Assembly (NCBI RefSeq): GCF_965263005.1
Contig: NZ_OZ253579.1
Coordinates: forward strand, 2,046,001-2,110,000
DNA from: Rariloculus sp965263005
GTDB taxonomy: Bacteria; Pseudomonadota; Gammaproteobacteria; Steroidobacterales; Rariloculaceae
DNA: 64,000 bases
Reading direction: 5' to 3'
The position numbers and the translations under genes are program-made. This document shows positions 42,033 through 51,582 of this stretch, one piece after another (the first letter of the stretch is position 1; each line of letters starts with the position of its first letter). Under the pieces are notes generated by a model. That model was not told where the DNA came from. It saw only the letters and a program-made list of their open reading frames with translations, and did not search any database.

Positions 42033-44726
42033 ATGCACTTGCGAACTCGGTTCATATCAACCGGCGGCTGGCTCGCTGCCGCGTTTGTGGCAGCGATACC
42101 GCTAGGAGCGCACGCTCAGCTCGAAGAGATTATCGTTACGGCGACCCGGCGCGAGACGAGCCTTCAGGTCACGCCGATTTCCGTGCAGGCATTTACTTCG
42201 GAACAGCTCGAGCTCGGTGGTATCGAGAGGGGCGCGGATATCGGCATCATGGTGCCGAACGTCGTGCTGAATCCGAGCACGGGCGCGACTGGGTCCAAGT
42301 TCTTCGTGCGTGGCTTACCCGGCGTCGGCATCTACATCGACGGCGTGTGGCAGGGCGGCACCGGCTTTCAGCAAACCAATTTCCTCGAAATGGAGCGCAT
42401 CGAAGTGTTGCGCGGTCCGCAGGGGACGCTGTTCGGCCGCAACACCAATGGCGGCGCCGTCAATATGACGACACGCCGGCCGGGAGATGTATTCGGCGCG
42501 CGCCTCAAGCTCGATGTCGGTGAATTCAATCGCCGTAATGCATCGATAGCCGTGGACCTGCCGATAACCGATACGTTGAAGACTAAATTCATGGGGGCGA
42601 CGCTGCAAAATGACGGCTTCCTCCAGGGATTGACGACGCCTTGGGATTTCGGCGCGCAAGACGATACGCTCATGCGGATCGACGTTCTGTGGGAACCGAC
42701 TGACACCTTCTCGCTGCGTGCCACGCTCAACGACGAAGAAAAGAGGGGTACGGACCCGCGCATCCACGAAATGACGCGCTACGCTAACTCGAAGACCTAC
42801 GCCTACAACATCATGTTGGGGGCTTTCCAATCTCGGTCCGATGCGGCCTGTGCGGCAAATCCCGGGTTTGTCGGGGATACCATCAGTGCAAACAGCTGCG
42901 CAGGCGGTTCCTGGCCTGCCCCACCACCGCCGCCACAAGGGGTGCCGGCGTTCGGAGAGCGTTACACCGGTGAAGCGCAATCCGAATACACGCCCACGTC
43001 GCACACGACGAATTTTCAGGGCGGCAGGGTAAGCGGTGTAGATTTCGCTCCCGGCACGGTCGGGAAATGGGAGACGAGGTCCGACTCGATGCAGGATGGC
43101 GTCGAGGTGAGCAACAGTTATCTGACACTGAACGCCGATTGGGAAATCACAGATAACATCAATTTCGAGGCCATTGTGTCGACCTGGGAGCAGGACGGGC
43201 GCACGGTTATCGATTTTGACGGTACCGAGTTCCTCGGTACGACAGATGACAGAATCTCGGTCACGGAAAATGAAACCTTTGAGCTGCATCTGTCGGGGTC
43301 GACGGACAATGGGCGGATCAACTGGCTCGCGGGCTATTACTCGCTCGAAACAGACTACAAGCGGCGTTTCTATCGTTGGGCCGCGTGGGAATTTACGGTC
43401 CCGAACGTAGGACCTGGCGACCCCCAACTCTACCTGCCGTATAACGATTACGTGCGCGATACGGCGCGTTTGATCGGCTTGAACGGCGAGGAGACTCCGC
43501 CGGGCTCAGGCGTCTTCTCGGGCGGCAATATGCAGACACCGCTTTATGGCGGGCGGGCGCCTCCGGGATCGTTCCCGTACAACCGGGCGATGTACCAATG
43601 GAACCTCTGGTTCATCAGCGGGGACAGAATTAGTCGCTCACACGACGAAGACAGTGCTTTCTTCGGCGAAGCGACGTTTAGTGTCACGGACAGGCTCGAT
43701 CTCACTTTCGGCGCACGCCAGAGCGACAAGACCGGGTGGCAGTCGTCTGCGACTCCGACCGACGCGTTCAGAACGCCCGATCCCGATATTCGGCCACAGG
43801 GCGACCTGTATGCCTTTACCAACGAGCGCGTTATCGTTGACGCCCCCCAACCGAAAATAAATACCTACAAGTTCGCAGCTCAATACCAGTTCACCGACGA
43901 GCTCATGATGTATGCGAGCTATGCCGAGGGCTTTACACAAGGAGAGTCGGACATCAGTACAATCGGCGACGCGGGCGTCCCGCCACCCGGGTGCACGCGC
44001 GTACCTACCACTACGGACGAGGTGTCCTGTGATCTCAAGCCCGAAGTCATCGAAACCATGGAGATTGGGCTTCGTTCCGACTGGCTCGACGGCCGGCTGC
44101 GTTTCAACGCAACGTATTTCGATGCGGATTGGACCAACATGCGCATCGTCCAACTGCCGTTTGACTCCAGCGGCAACACGCAACCGTACCCCTACGATTC
44201 GGACCAGGGCGCAGGCACGGCAGACGGTTTCGAGTTTGAGTTGGTCTATGTGCCGACGGACCGGCTGCAGCTCAACTTTGGCTTGGGTTTAATCGATACG
44301 AATTACATCCAGTCGGGTGTGTTCGACGGGCTGACGGGTAACTTCCCGGGCGCGCCGTTCGCGTATGCGCCGGAAACCAGCGCTACCGTGGGTGTTAGCT
44401 ACGATATCCCATTCTCGAACGGCGGACATATATTGCTCATAGGCAACTATGGCTACATGGACGACTACGCACGGGATGCCGCCTATCAGCGGACCAAGAT
44501 CGACGAGAACGGATTACCGGTGCAAGAGCCTGGCTACGGTATCGTCAATGCACGGCTAGTCTACGAGCCGGCCGACCGTAACTATAGCGTCGAGCTCTGG
44601 GGCAGGAACCTGACGGACTCGTTCTACGTCAATGGCGGTTTCGACACGCACGATACGTGGGGCTACGACTTCTCCATCATCGGCCGCGCGCGCGAAGTCG
44701 GTGTCAGTCTCGGCTTCGAGTTCTGA
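42033..44726 (+). CDS. TonB-dependent outer-membrane receptor
   Basis: An 897-residue outer-membrane beta-barrel importer. The signal peptide ends GAHAQ and is followed by the TonB-box-like LEEIIVTATRRETSLQ, then the plug domain (TPISVQAFTSEQLELGGI, VYIDGVW-like GVGIYIDGVWQGG, VLRGPQGTLFGRNTNGGAVN). The barrel ends in the typical aromatic C-terminus GVSLGFEF. AAGGGGA precedes the ATG. The substrate is not known; the esterase upstream suggests a plant-phenolic or glycoside. A clear terminator follows. Confidence 0.93.
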   Translation: MHLRTRFISTGGWLAAAFVAAIPLGAHAQLEEIIVTATRRETSLQVTPISVQAFTSEQLELGGIERGADIGIMVPNVVLNPSTGATGSKFFVRGLPGVGIYIDGVWQGGTGFQQTNFLEMERIEVLRGPQGTLFGRNTNGGAVNMTTRRPGDVFGARLKLDVGEFNRRNASIAVDLPITDTLKTKFMGATLQNDGFLQGLTTPWDFGAQDDTLMRIDVLWEPTDTFSLRATLNDEEKRGTDPRIHEMTRYANSKTYAYNIMLGAFQSRSDAACAANPGFVGDTISANSCAGGSWPAPPPPPQGVPAFGERYTGEAQSEYTPTSHTTNFQGGRVSGVDFAPGTVGKWETRSDSMQDGVEVSNSYLTLNADWEITDNINFEAIVSTWEQDGRTVIDFDGTEFLGTTDDRISVTENETFELHLSGSTDNGRINWLAGYYSLETDYKRRFYRWAAWEFTVPNVGPGDPQLYLPYNDYVRDTARLIGLNGEETPPGSGVFSGGNMQTPLYGGRAPPGSFPYNRAMYQWNLWFISGDRISRSHDEDSAFFGEATFSVTDRLDLTFGARQSDKTGWQSSATPTDAFRTPDPDIRPQGDLYAFTNERVIVDAPQPKINTYKFAAQYQFTDELMMYASYAEGFTQGESDISTIGDAGVPPPGCTRVPTTTDEVSCDLKPEVIETMEIGLRSDWLDGRLRFNATYFDADWTNMRIVQLPFDSSGNTQPYPYDSDQGAGTADGFEFELVYVPTDRLQLNFGLGLIDTNYIQSGVFDGLTGNFPGAPFAYAPETSATVGVSYDIPFSNGGHILLIGNYGYMDDYARDAAYQRTKIDENGLPVQEPGYGIVNARLVYEPADRNYSVELWGRNLTDSFYVNGGFDTHDTWGYDFSIIGRAREVGVSLGFEF

Positions 44727-44766
44727 TTTGACCTTGGCGAAGCACCAGGCTTCGCTCCTGTTATAC

Positions 44767-44796
44767 GGGGCAACCTTCGGGTTGCCCCTCTCTTTT
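44767..44796 (+). terminator. Rho-independent terminator after the TonB receptor
   Basis: GGGGCAACC (44767-44775), loop TTCG, GGTTGCCCC (44780-44788), then TCTCTTTT: a perfect 9-bp stem with a UUCG tetraloop and a T-rich tail. A second smaller stem (GCGAAGC 44737-44743, GCTTCGC 44749-44755) lies just before it. Confidence 0.93.
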
Positions 44797-44891
44797 GGGC
44801 TGCAAGTAGGGAAAAGGGGGCCGACCCCTTCTTTGGTGTTTCGTCCCCCACATCCAGTCTTAATGCAGTGCGCCTCAGGGTGCTCCTGCAA

Positions 44892-46457
44892 TTACCGGGC
44901 CGCGGTCGATGCGGCCACCTTGCTCAGATGCTCACCGGGCAGCGCGGCTGTCTGACGCGACACGGCTACGGTGACGATCACCGATACGGCGGCACCGAAG
45001 GTCGCGGCAGAATAAGGATTGGTCGCATGGAACGCGAACCAGCGCCCGAATTCCTCAAGTGCCGTGCCGATGAGCCATTCACCTCTGACGATCTCACCGC
45101 GAATCAGCACGAAAGTCACCGCGCCGGACCAGAAGCCGGATATGGCGCCCGCGCGCGTCACGCCGAACCAGACGGAGCCTACGACAAGCGGCCCCATGAG
45201 CGCGGCGACAAACCCGCCCACGCCGATCCACTGAAGGAAGACGATGTTCATATCCATCGTCATCCAGCCGAGAATCGCGGCGCCGACGATCGAGAACGCC
45301 GTCATGGCACGGCTGATCGTAAGCACGTTTCTGTCGAGCCGCTCCTGGCTGAGGTGGCCGTGCAGCCGCGGCGCGATGCTGCGGCGATAGATGTCGTTCG
45401 CGAACACCTGTGACGTCGAAATCACGAGGCCGTCGGCCGTCGACATCACAGCCGACAGAATGCCGACGCCGAGTAGCGCCGCAAGCCAGGTCGGGAAAAT
45501 CTCGATGAAGAGGGCCGGCAGCGCGGCATTCGGGCCGCCGGGAGTCGCAAACAGGCTGTCGCCGAGGACGGCTCTCGCGGTGAACCCGCCGAGCGTGATT
45601 GCCGGCAGCACAAAGCCGAACGTAAATGCCATGATCAGGAACCGGTTGCGTGAGCGCTCGTCGTTGAGCGCCCAAAGCTTGTTGCCGATGTGCGGCAGCA
45701 GCCCGAGCGGGATATGCGCGACCGTAACCGTGATGACGGACCACCACGATGCCGTTGTCGGGTCGGCGGGGTTGAACGTATCGAGCAGCGCGGGATCCTG
45801 GTCGCCGAGGTTCCCGATGAGGTTCGAGAATCCGCCGGCGCCAACGCCGAGGACGAATAGGACTGCGATAGCGACTGCAAGGCCGACCATGAGCAGTCCC
45901 TGCGCGCCGTCCGTGAGAATATCGGAGTGCGCCCCGCCGAGCGTCACGTAGCCGAGCAGCACGAGTGTCGTGATGCCGAGCGCCCAGATCTGCGGGACGC
46001 CGAGCATCATCTCGAACATCACGAGTCCTGCGACGAGCTGACTTGCGAGATAGAACAGCAGTATCAGCGAGAACAGCGCGGCCGATATTCTGAGCACCTC
46101 CGACTGATAGCGCTCGCCAAGAAACTCCGGCATCGAGCGCGCGCCCGCCTCGTTGCCGTAGCGGCCGATCGTGCGCTGGCAAATCAGGATTCCGATGTAG
46201 ATGCCGATCGGATAGCAGAACGCGATCCAGAGCGTGGACATGCCGTAGGTGTAGGTCAGGCCCGGCAGGCCGAGAAATGTCGCGCCGCTCGCGGCCGTTG
46301 ACGCGAAAGCCAGCGCGAGAAGCAGTGGCCCGTAGCCGCGGCGGGCCGTCGCGTAGTCGTCAGCGCCGGCGACCCTGCGGCTGCCGAGATAGCCGAAGCC
46401 GATCATCCCGGTGACATAGACGCCGAGGAAAATCCACGACCAGGTGTACAGGCCCAT
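44892..46457 (-). CDS. sodium:solute symporter (SSS family)
   Basis: Inner-membrane transporter of 521 residues with about 13 helices. SSS-family marks: RRVAGADDYATARRGYGPLLLALAFASTAASGATFLGLPGLTYTYG near the N-terminus, and the ILSAVMSTADGLVISTSQVFANDIYRR segment near residue 335. Members carry sugars, proline, pantothenate, acetate and other substrates; the specific one cannot be told. It ends 166 bases from the terminator of the TonB receptor and faces away from the methyl-cycle operon. Confidence 0.9.
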   Translation of the reverse strand: MGLYTWSWIFLGVYVTGMIGFGYLGSRRVAGADDYATARRGYGPLLLALAFASTAASGATFLGLPGLTYTYGMSTLWIAFCYPIGIYIGILICQRTIGRYGNEAGARSMPEFLGERYQSEVLRISAALFSLILLFYLASQLVAGLVMFEMMLGVPQIWALGITTLVLLGYVTLGGAHSDILTDGAQGLLMVGLAVAIAVLFVLGVGAGGFSNLIGNLGDQDPALLDTFNPADPTTASWWSVITVTVAHIPLGLLPHIGNKLWALNDERSRNRFLIMAFTFGFVLPAITLGGFTARAVLGDSLFATPGGPNAALPALFIEIFPTWLAALLGVGILSAVMSTADGLVISTSQVFANDIYRRSIAPRLHGHLSQERLDRNVLTISRAMTAFSIVGAAILGWMTMDMNIVFLQWIGVGGFVAALMGPLVVGSVWFGVTRAGAISGFWSGAVTFVLIRGEIVRGEWLIGTALEEFGRWFAFHATNPYSAATFGAAVSVIVTVAVSRQTAALPGEHLSKVAASTAAR

Positions 46458-46933
46458 TTTCGCTCCCTTTCCCGGACCAGGGCGGCCGGGCGAGCTATTT
46501 GAGACAAGCGCGCATTATATATCCCGCACATCTCGCCAACCTTCTACCGGGGCCGCCGATCCGCGCGCGGTGGCGGGCCGTACGCTCTCGCGCCGGTTCA
46601 ACGCCGCCACGACGATGTCTTCAGCGGCCCTCAGTCCGTGCGGCCCGCCACCGAAGCGTCTCGATGCCCTCGAGACGAGTGCTGGTGAGATATGCGCAAT
46701 GAAGCGCCCGCCCGCGCTTCCGGTCACGAACGCTCCGATCAACCGAGTCGTAGTGGGATTCTGCCCACTTGTTGAGTTTGTATAAAGATATTCTAAAAAC
46801 ATGGGCTAAAATTCTTGTGCTTTGGCCCACTTCTATATATCGTGCATGGAGGTCGACGCGGTGGCAGCCGTAAAGGGGACCTAATGGCTGCGAGACCAGG
46901 AGACCAGGTCAGCAGGCGGAACGACCAGGCTGA
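46458..46933. other. divergent intergenic region with two dyads and a leader
   Basis: A 476-base gap between the symporter and the methyl-cycle operon, noticeably AT-richer at 46770-46845 than its surroundings. It holds the dyads at 46752-46769 and 46802-46829, an 8-bp tandem repeat AGACCAGG (46893-46908) and a GCAGCC/GGCTGC stem (46864-46891). No coding sequence was recognised. Confidence 0.5.
46752..46829 (+). promoter_or_regulatory. candidate promoter flanked by two dyad operators
   Basis: Dyad 1 is AGTGGG-N6-CCCACT (46752-46769), perfect. Dyad 2 is TGGGCTAAA-N10-TTTGGCCCA (46802-46829), eight of nine pairs. Between them TTGAGT (46772-46777) and TAAAAA (46794-46799) are 16 bases apart and could be a weak promoter reading toward the methyl-cycle genes. 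The shared TGGG/CCCA half-sites suggest one regulator. Confidence 0.35.
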
Positions 46934-48409
46934 ATGAGGATGAACAGTGCAGCGAACGCTTTGCTCGGTGAGATCGAGTCCTATTGCCGCAGTTCCGGCA
47001 TAGCCGAATCCACTTTCGGCAAGCTCGTCGTCAACGACGGCAAGCTGTGCACCAGACTGCGTGAAGGCAAGAACGTAACGCTCGACACGGCAGACAGAAT
47101 CAAGAGCTATATTCACGAGCATCAGCCGGGGCAGCCGTCCGGCCCAGGGGAAAACGCCGTCAGGAGTGTTGAAGGGGACGAAGCGATGACCGTCAAGAAG
47201 GCGAAGCAGGACCACAAGACGGCGAAGCGCCGGAGCGCGACACAACCGGTCGCCGCAACAGGGCAACAGGTGGCATCGCCTGCATCGGCGGACGATAGAC
47301 CGTTCCGATTTTACGACAACCGGCAAAAATACCTGGCCTTCGTCAACACGACTAATGAAAAGCGCAAGGTGGCTGAACGGGCCTCTCGCGAGCTCGCCCA
47401 CCTGAAGCCGACGCCGCCGGCGCTGCGAGTGTTCGACGCCGGCATGGGCGATGGGACGGTGCTTACTCATCTCATGCGCTCGATGCACAGGCGCTTTCCG
47501 ATCACACCGTTTTTCATCGTCGGCAAGGAAATCAGTCTCGAGGACGTGCGCTTGTCGCTCGAGAAACTGCCGGATCGTTTCATGGAGCATCCGGCCAGCG
47601 TCATCGTCATAACGAACCTCTACTATGCCGAGGCTCCATGGCTCAGACCGCGCAGCGTCCGCAGCGCCGCGGCGTTGAACTGGCGGGAGGTCGCGCTCGA
47701 CGGCGATACCGCCGCGGAGTATGGCGAGCAGTTGGCTGGCCTCGATCCGTTTCTACTGGACGGCTGGCAGGTCAGGTCGAGCGAAAAAACCGGCAACCCC
47801 GTCTACGTTCGGCCGTCGGTGCTCGTGATTTACCGCAGGGATCACTCGTTCCTGCTCGACAGCGTTATTCCCCGGCCGGGCCAGGTCGACGGCAACTACG
47901 ACCTCGCGATTGCCTCGCAGCCCTGGAGGGCGCGGATGAGCGCCGAATTCAAGGTCAAGAAGGTCCTCGCGCCTATCGTACGCAGTCTGGCGCCCGCGGG
48001 CCGGCTGCTCGTCGTTCAGTCTTGTGGCAACGATCCGGCGCTCGAGCTCGTCCAGAAGGTCTGGCCCGAGGAAGAGCCGTTCAGGGTGAACCGCCAAGAT
48101 CTCATCAGGGTGCTGCGCGAGGAACTTGGCAGGGACGCACGAAACTACAATTTCGTCTCGGGCTCCGACGCCAAGGCGGTGTTCCGCTACGAGATGCATA
48201 CCTTGCCTAGCGAGGTTCAGCAGAGCATCGGTACGTCGACATTGTTCGCGGCATGGAACGCCTCGATTTACGTCAACCAGATAGAGGACGAACGGCTCGA
48301 GCCCGCCATCATGGGCGGCGACTACCTGCGCTACACGGCTGAGGTGTTACAGAAACACAAAGGGCTCTGGTTCAATGACGAGAGTTTCGTCGTGTCGAGG
48401 AAGCGCTGA
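46934..48409 (+). CDS. HTH-containing SAM-dependent methyltransferase-like protein
   Basis: A 491-residue cytoplasmic protein. Residues about 8-62 look like a small helix-turn-helix domain (STFGKLVVNDGKLCTRLREGKNVTLDTADRIKSYI). A basic linker (about 80-115) follows, then a class-I methyltransferase-like domain starting at about 125 with the SAM loop RVFDAGMGDGTVLTHLM. A second half (SLAPAGRLLVVQSCGNDPALELVQKVWP) completes a Rossmann-like core. It leads an operon of SAM-cycle genes, so it is the likely consumer of SAM, but the acceptor is unknown. The HTH might bind DNA or simply be structural. Confidence 0.65.
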   Translation: MRMNSAANALLGEIESYCRSSGIAESTFGKLVVNDGKLCTRLREGKNVTLDTADRIKSYIHEHQPGQPSGPGENAVRSVEGDEAMTVKKAKQDHKTAKRRSATQPVAATGQQVASPASADDRPFRFYDNRQKYLAFVNTTNEKRKVAERASRELAHLKPTPPALRVFDAGMGDGTVLTHLMRSMHRRFPITPFFIVGKEISLEDVRLSLEKLPDRFMEHPASVIVITNLYYAEAPWLRPRSVRSAAALNWREVALDGDTAAEYGEQLAGLDPFLLDGWQVRSSEKTGNPVYVRPSVLVIYRRDHSFLLDSVIPRPGQVDGNYDLAIASQPWRARMSAEFKVKKVLAPIVRSLAPAGRLLVVQSCGNDPALELVQKVWPEEEPFRVNRQDLIRVLREELGRDARNYNFVSGSDAKAVFRYEMHTLPSEVQQSIGTSTLFAAWNASIYVNQIEDERLEPAIMGGDYLRYTAEVLQKHKGLWFNDESFVVSRKR

Positions 48410-48453
48410 CGGCTTGCGGTTGTCCGGACCGATCCGAGCGGGAGCATCTGAAC

Positions 48454-49383
48454 GTGCGGCACAGTGAAGCAGCAACGGTATCGCAGGAAAGCCTGAGAGC
48501 GGAGATTATCTCTTTCCTCGAAGGATACTCGATCGAGATTACTCCGCATGATGCGGCGAGGCTGGACGCGACCGCCGAGGTGTTGCCGGCGGGAACGGAA
48601 GTGTTCGTGGCGCACCCGCCCGGCGTGCCGCTCGAAGACATCGTCGAACTCGCGCGGCGCGTGCGGGAACTCGGGTTCACAGCGATCCCTCACATCATTT
48701 CGCGCAAGCTCGAGAGCCGGGATCGGCTCGAATGGGCGCTCGGTGCGCTGAGCCAGTTCGGAATTGACCGGGTTTTAGTTGTCGGGGGCGACTCGGCCGT
48801 GCCGAACGCCGCTTTCGACAGCAGCCTCGAAGTGCTTCAGACGGGGCTCTTCAGCGAGCACGGGTTCCGCGAGGTTGGCGTCGCCGGACACCCCGAAGGC
48901 AGCCAGGTCATCGGCAACGCGCGCGCGGAGCAGGCATTGCGCGACAAGGCAGCGTTCGCGAGTGAAGCGGATTTCTCCGTGCGCATCGTGACGCAGTTCG
49001 GCTTCGATCCTGCTGCAGTCACGGCGTGGGAGCAGGCGACATCCGCCGACGGCATAAACTTGCCGATCCGCGTCGGGATGGCCGGCCCTGCGTCGTTACG
49101 CCAGTTGGTCAGGTTCGCGATGTTGTGCGGTGTCGAGGCTTCGGCGAGGATGCTGATGACGAGAGCAGGCGCGACCGCGAACCTCTTGAAAACACGGGCG
49201 CCGGACGACCTGATTACCCATATTGCCAGACACCGGGCAGGCGAGTCTTCATCGAGACTCTGCGGAGTTCATTTCTTTGCTTTTGGCGGAGTCATCAAGA
49301 CGGCAAATTGGGCAAACGCCGTGCTGGACGGCCGTTTCGATCTCAACAATGCGGGCACTGGCTTCGCGGTCGCGAGGTCTTGA
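48454..49383 (+). CDS. methylenetetrahydrofolate reductase-like protein
   Basis: A 309-residue flavoenzyme-type TIM barrel of the MetF family, starting at GTG with GGAG upstream. Family features: SIEITPHDAARLDATAEVLPAGTEVFVAHPPG, RELGFTAIPHIISRKLESRDRLEWAL, VLVVGGDSAVPNAAFDSSLEVLQ and VGVAGHPEGSQVI, with VTQFGFDPAAVTAWE near residue 185. It is more divergent than E. coli MetF, like the copies found beside one-carbon gene clusters. It would reduce methylene-THF to methyl-THF or run in reverse to oxidise methyl groups. Confidence 0.85.
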   Translation: MRHSEAATVSQESLRAEIISFLEGYSIEITPHDAARLDATAEVLPAGTEVFVAHPPGVPLEDIVELARRVRELGFTAIPHIISRKLESRDRLEWALGALSQFGIDRVLVVGGDSAVPNAAFDSSLEVLQTGLFSEHGFREVGVAGHPEGSQVIGNARAEQALRDKAAFASEADFSVRIVTQFGFDPAAVTAWEQATSADGINLPIRVGMAGPASLRQLVRFAMLCGVEASARMLMTRAGATANLLKTRAPDDLITHIARHRAGESSSRLCGVHFFAFGGVIKTANWANAVLDGRFDLNNAGTGFAVARS

Positions 49384-49434
49384 GTACATCCTTGGGCCTG
49401 AATTCCTAATCGACACTAGAGAGAGAGCAAAACC

Positions 49435-50589
49435 ATGAGTAGATCATATTTGTTTACATCGGAGTCCGTGTCCGAAGGGCATCCGGACAAGATAGCGGAT
49501 CAGGTGTCCGACGCGATCCTCGACGCGTACATTGCGCAGGATACGGCCAGCCGGGTGGCGTGTGAAACACTGACGAAGACCGGGCTGATCATGGTTGCGG
49601 GCGAGATTACGAGCAATGGGACGATCGAGGCGGAGGAGATCATCCGCGGCGTCGTCCTCGATATCGGCTACGACCATTCCGACAAGGGATTCGACGGCAA
49701 TACCTGCGCCGTGCTCAACGGTCTCGGCAAGCAGTCCGGCGACATCGCGCAAGGTGTCGACCGAGCGGCTCCCGAGGAGCAGGGCGCCGGCGACCAGGGT
49801 CTGATGTTCGGTTATGCGACGAACGAGACGCCGACGCTCATGCCGGCGCCGATCATCTATGCCCATCTGCTGCTGGAAAAGCACGCCGAGCTCCGGAAGG
49901 CCGGCTTGCTCGATTGGGCCCGTCCGGACGCGAAGAGCCAACTGACGTTCCGTTACGAGAACGACAAGCCGGTCGGCATCGAGGCCGTCGTGCTCTCGAC
50001 GCAGCACAGCCCTGACATCTCCGAGAAGGACCTGCACGAGGCCATCATGGAGCTCGTGATCAAGCCGGTGCTTCCCGAGAAATGGATCACGGCCGATACG
50101 AAGTACCACATCAATCCTACCGGGCGATTCGTCATCGGCGGACCGATGGGCGACTGTGGTCTGACGGGGCGCAAGATTATCGTCGATACCTACGGCGGCA
50201 TGGCCCGTCACGGCGGCGGCGCGTTTTCGGGCAAGGATCCGTCCAAGGTCGACCGGTCGGCCGCATACGCCGCGCGCTATGTGGCGAAGAACGTCGTTGC
50301 CGCCGGGCTCGCGGACCGCTGCGAGGTTCAGGTGTCGTACGCGATCGGCGTGGCGAAGCCCACGTCCGTGACGGTCGAGACATTCGGGACCAACCGCGTT
50401 CCCGAGGATAGGATCGTGGCCGCCGTGAACGAACACTTCGATCTCAGGCCTTACGGCATCGTGACGATGCTCGATCTGCTCAAGCCCATCTACCGCTCCA
50501 CGGCGGCTTACGGACACTTCGGGCGCGAGGAGTTCAGTTGGGAGGCGACCGACAAGGCCGAGGCGTTGAGGATCGACGCCGCCGCCTGA
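49435..50589 (+). CDS. metK: S-adenosylmethionine synthetase
   Basis: Makes SAM from methionine and ATP in the cytoplasm. Length 384 is standard. Motifs: SEGHPDKIADQVSDAILD (residues 9-26), GAGDQGLMFGYATNETP, and GGGAFSGKDPSKVDRSAAYAARYVAKN. Likely co-transcribed: 51 bases after metF and 40 before the kinase. Whether this is the only metK in the genome cannot be seen; if not, it would be a dedicated copy for the local methyltransferase. Confidence 0.96.
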   Translation: MSRSYLFTSESVSEGHPDKIADQVSDAILDAYIAQDTASRVACETLTKTGLIMVAGEITSNGTIEAEEIIRGVVLDIGYDHSDKGFDGNTCAVLNGLGKQSGDIAQGVDRAAPEEQGAGDQGLMFGYATNETPTLMPAPIIYAHLLLEKHAELRKAGLLDWARPDAKSQLTFRYENDKPVGIEAVVLSTQHSPDISEKDLHEAIMELVIKPVLPEKWITADTKYHINPTGRFVIGGPMGDCGLTGRKIIVDTYGGMARHGGGAFSGKDPSKVDRSAAYAARYVAKNVVAAGLADRCEVQVSYAIGVAKPTSVTVETFGTNRVPEDRIVAAVNEHFDLRPYGIVTMLDLLKPIYRSTAAYGHFGREEFSWEATDKAEALRIDAAA

Positions 50590-50629
50590 GGGCGGCCTCG
50601 GGATTCACGGTGAACGGTAAGGGGGAAGC

Positions 50630-51562
50630 ATGTCAGCGTTAATCTGCGGCTCTGCCGCATATGACAACATCATGGTGTTTGAGGATTCCTTCAAGAATCA
50701 CATCCTGCCGGACAAGATCCACATGCTGAATGTTGCCTTCCTCGTGCCTCAGCTTCGCCGGGAGTTTGGCGGTTGCGCGACGAATATCGCTTACAACCTC
50801 AAGCTTCTCGGTGACGATCCGCTGCCCATGGCCACCGTCGGCCAGGATTTCGGCCCATACCGGCGGTGGCTGGAGCGCTGGGATATCCGTCTCGATCACA
50901 TTCGTGAGCTCGACGACATCTTCACTGCTCAGGCGTTTATCACGACCGACCTCGATGACAATCAGATCACGGCGTTTCATCCAGGCGCCATGAACCGGTC
51001 CGAGGTCAACAGGGTCGGCCAGGCCGAGGGTGTCACGATCGGTACGGTTTCGCCCGACGGGCGCACGGGCATGATCGAGCACGCGGAGCAATTTGCGGAC
51101 GCCGGCATCCCGTTCATATTCGATCCGGGTCAGGGACTGCCGATGTTCGATGGCGACGATCTTCGCACGTTCGTCGGGCAGTGTACCTGGGTCACGGTCA
51201 ACGATTACGAGTGGCAGTTGCTGAAGGATCGCACGGGCTGGGACGTCGCGGACGTCACGAGCCGGGCCGAGGCGCTGATCGTCACTCGCGGCGGCAACGG
51301 CTCGCTGATCTTCACGGCCGGGGCGCAGTACGAGATCCCGACGGCGAGGCCGGATTCCATAGAGGACCCGACTGGCTGCGGCGACGCGTATCGGGCGGGG
51401 CTGCTGTACGGGCTCATGAATGATCTCGATTGGGAGACCATGGGCCGCATCGCGAGCCTGATGGGCGCGATCAAGATAGAGCGCCACGGCACGCAGAACC
51501 ACACGTTTACGAAGGACGAGTTCGAACAACGATTCAAGGCCAGCTTCGGCCGGTCGATCTAA
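50630..51562 (+). CDS. PfkB-family kinase, probably adenosine kinase
   Basis: A 310-residue ribokinase-fold enzyme. It starts ICGSAAYDNIMVF and shows the two PfkB signatures: FGGCATNIAYNLKLLG (near residue 46) and the catalytic DPTGCGDAYRAGLLYGL (near residue 245, Asp base in GCGD). Position between metK and ahcY indicates adenosine as substrate: AhcY releases adenosine from SAH and the kinase removes it as AMP, pulling the reaction forward. A sugar kinase cannot be excluded from sequence alone. Confidence 0.8.
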   Translation: MSALICGSAAYDNIMVFEDSFKNHILPDKIHMLNVAFLVPQLRREFGGCATNIAYNLKLLGDDPLPMATVGQDFGPYRRWLERWDIRLDHIRELDDIFTAQAFITTDLDDNQITAFHPGAMNRSEVNRVGQAEGVTIGTVSPDGRTGMIEHAEQFADAGIPFIFDPGQGLPMFDGDDLRTFVGQCTWVTVNDYEWQLLKDRTGWDVADVTSRAEALIVTRGGNGSLIFTAGAQYEIPTARPDSIEDPTGCGDAYRAGLLYGLMNDLDWETMGRIASLMGAIKIERHGTQNHTFTKDEFEQRFKASFGRSI

Positions 51563-51582
51563 CAGGAGTGAGAGAGAATCCA

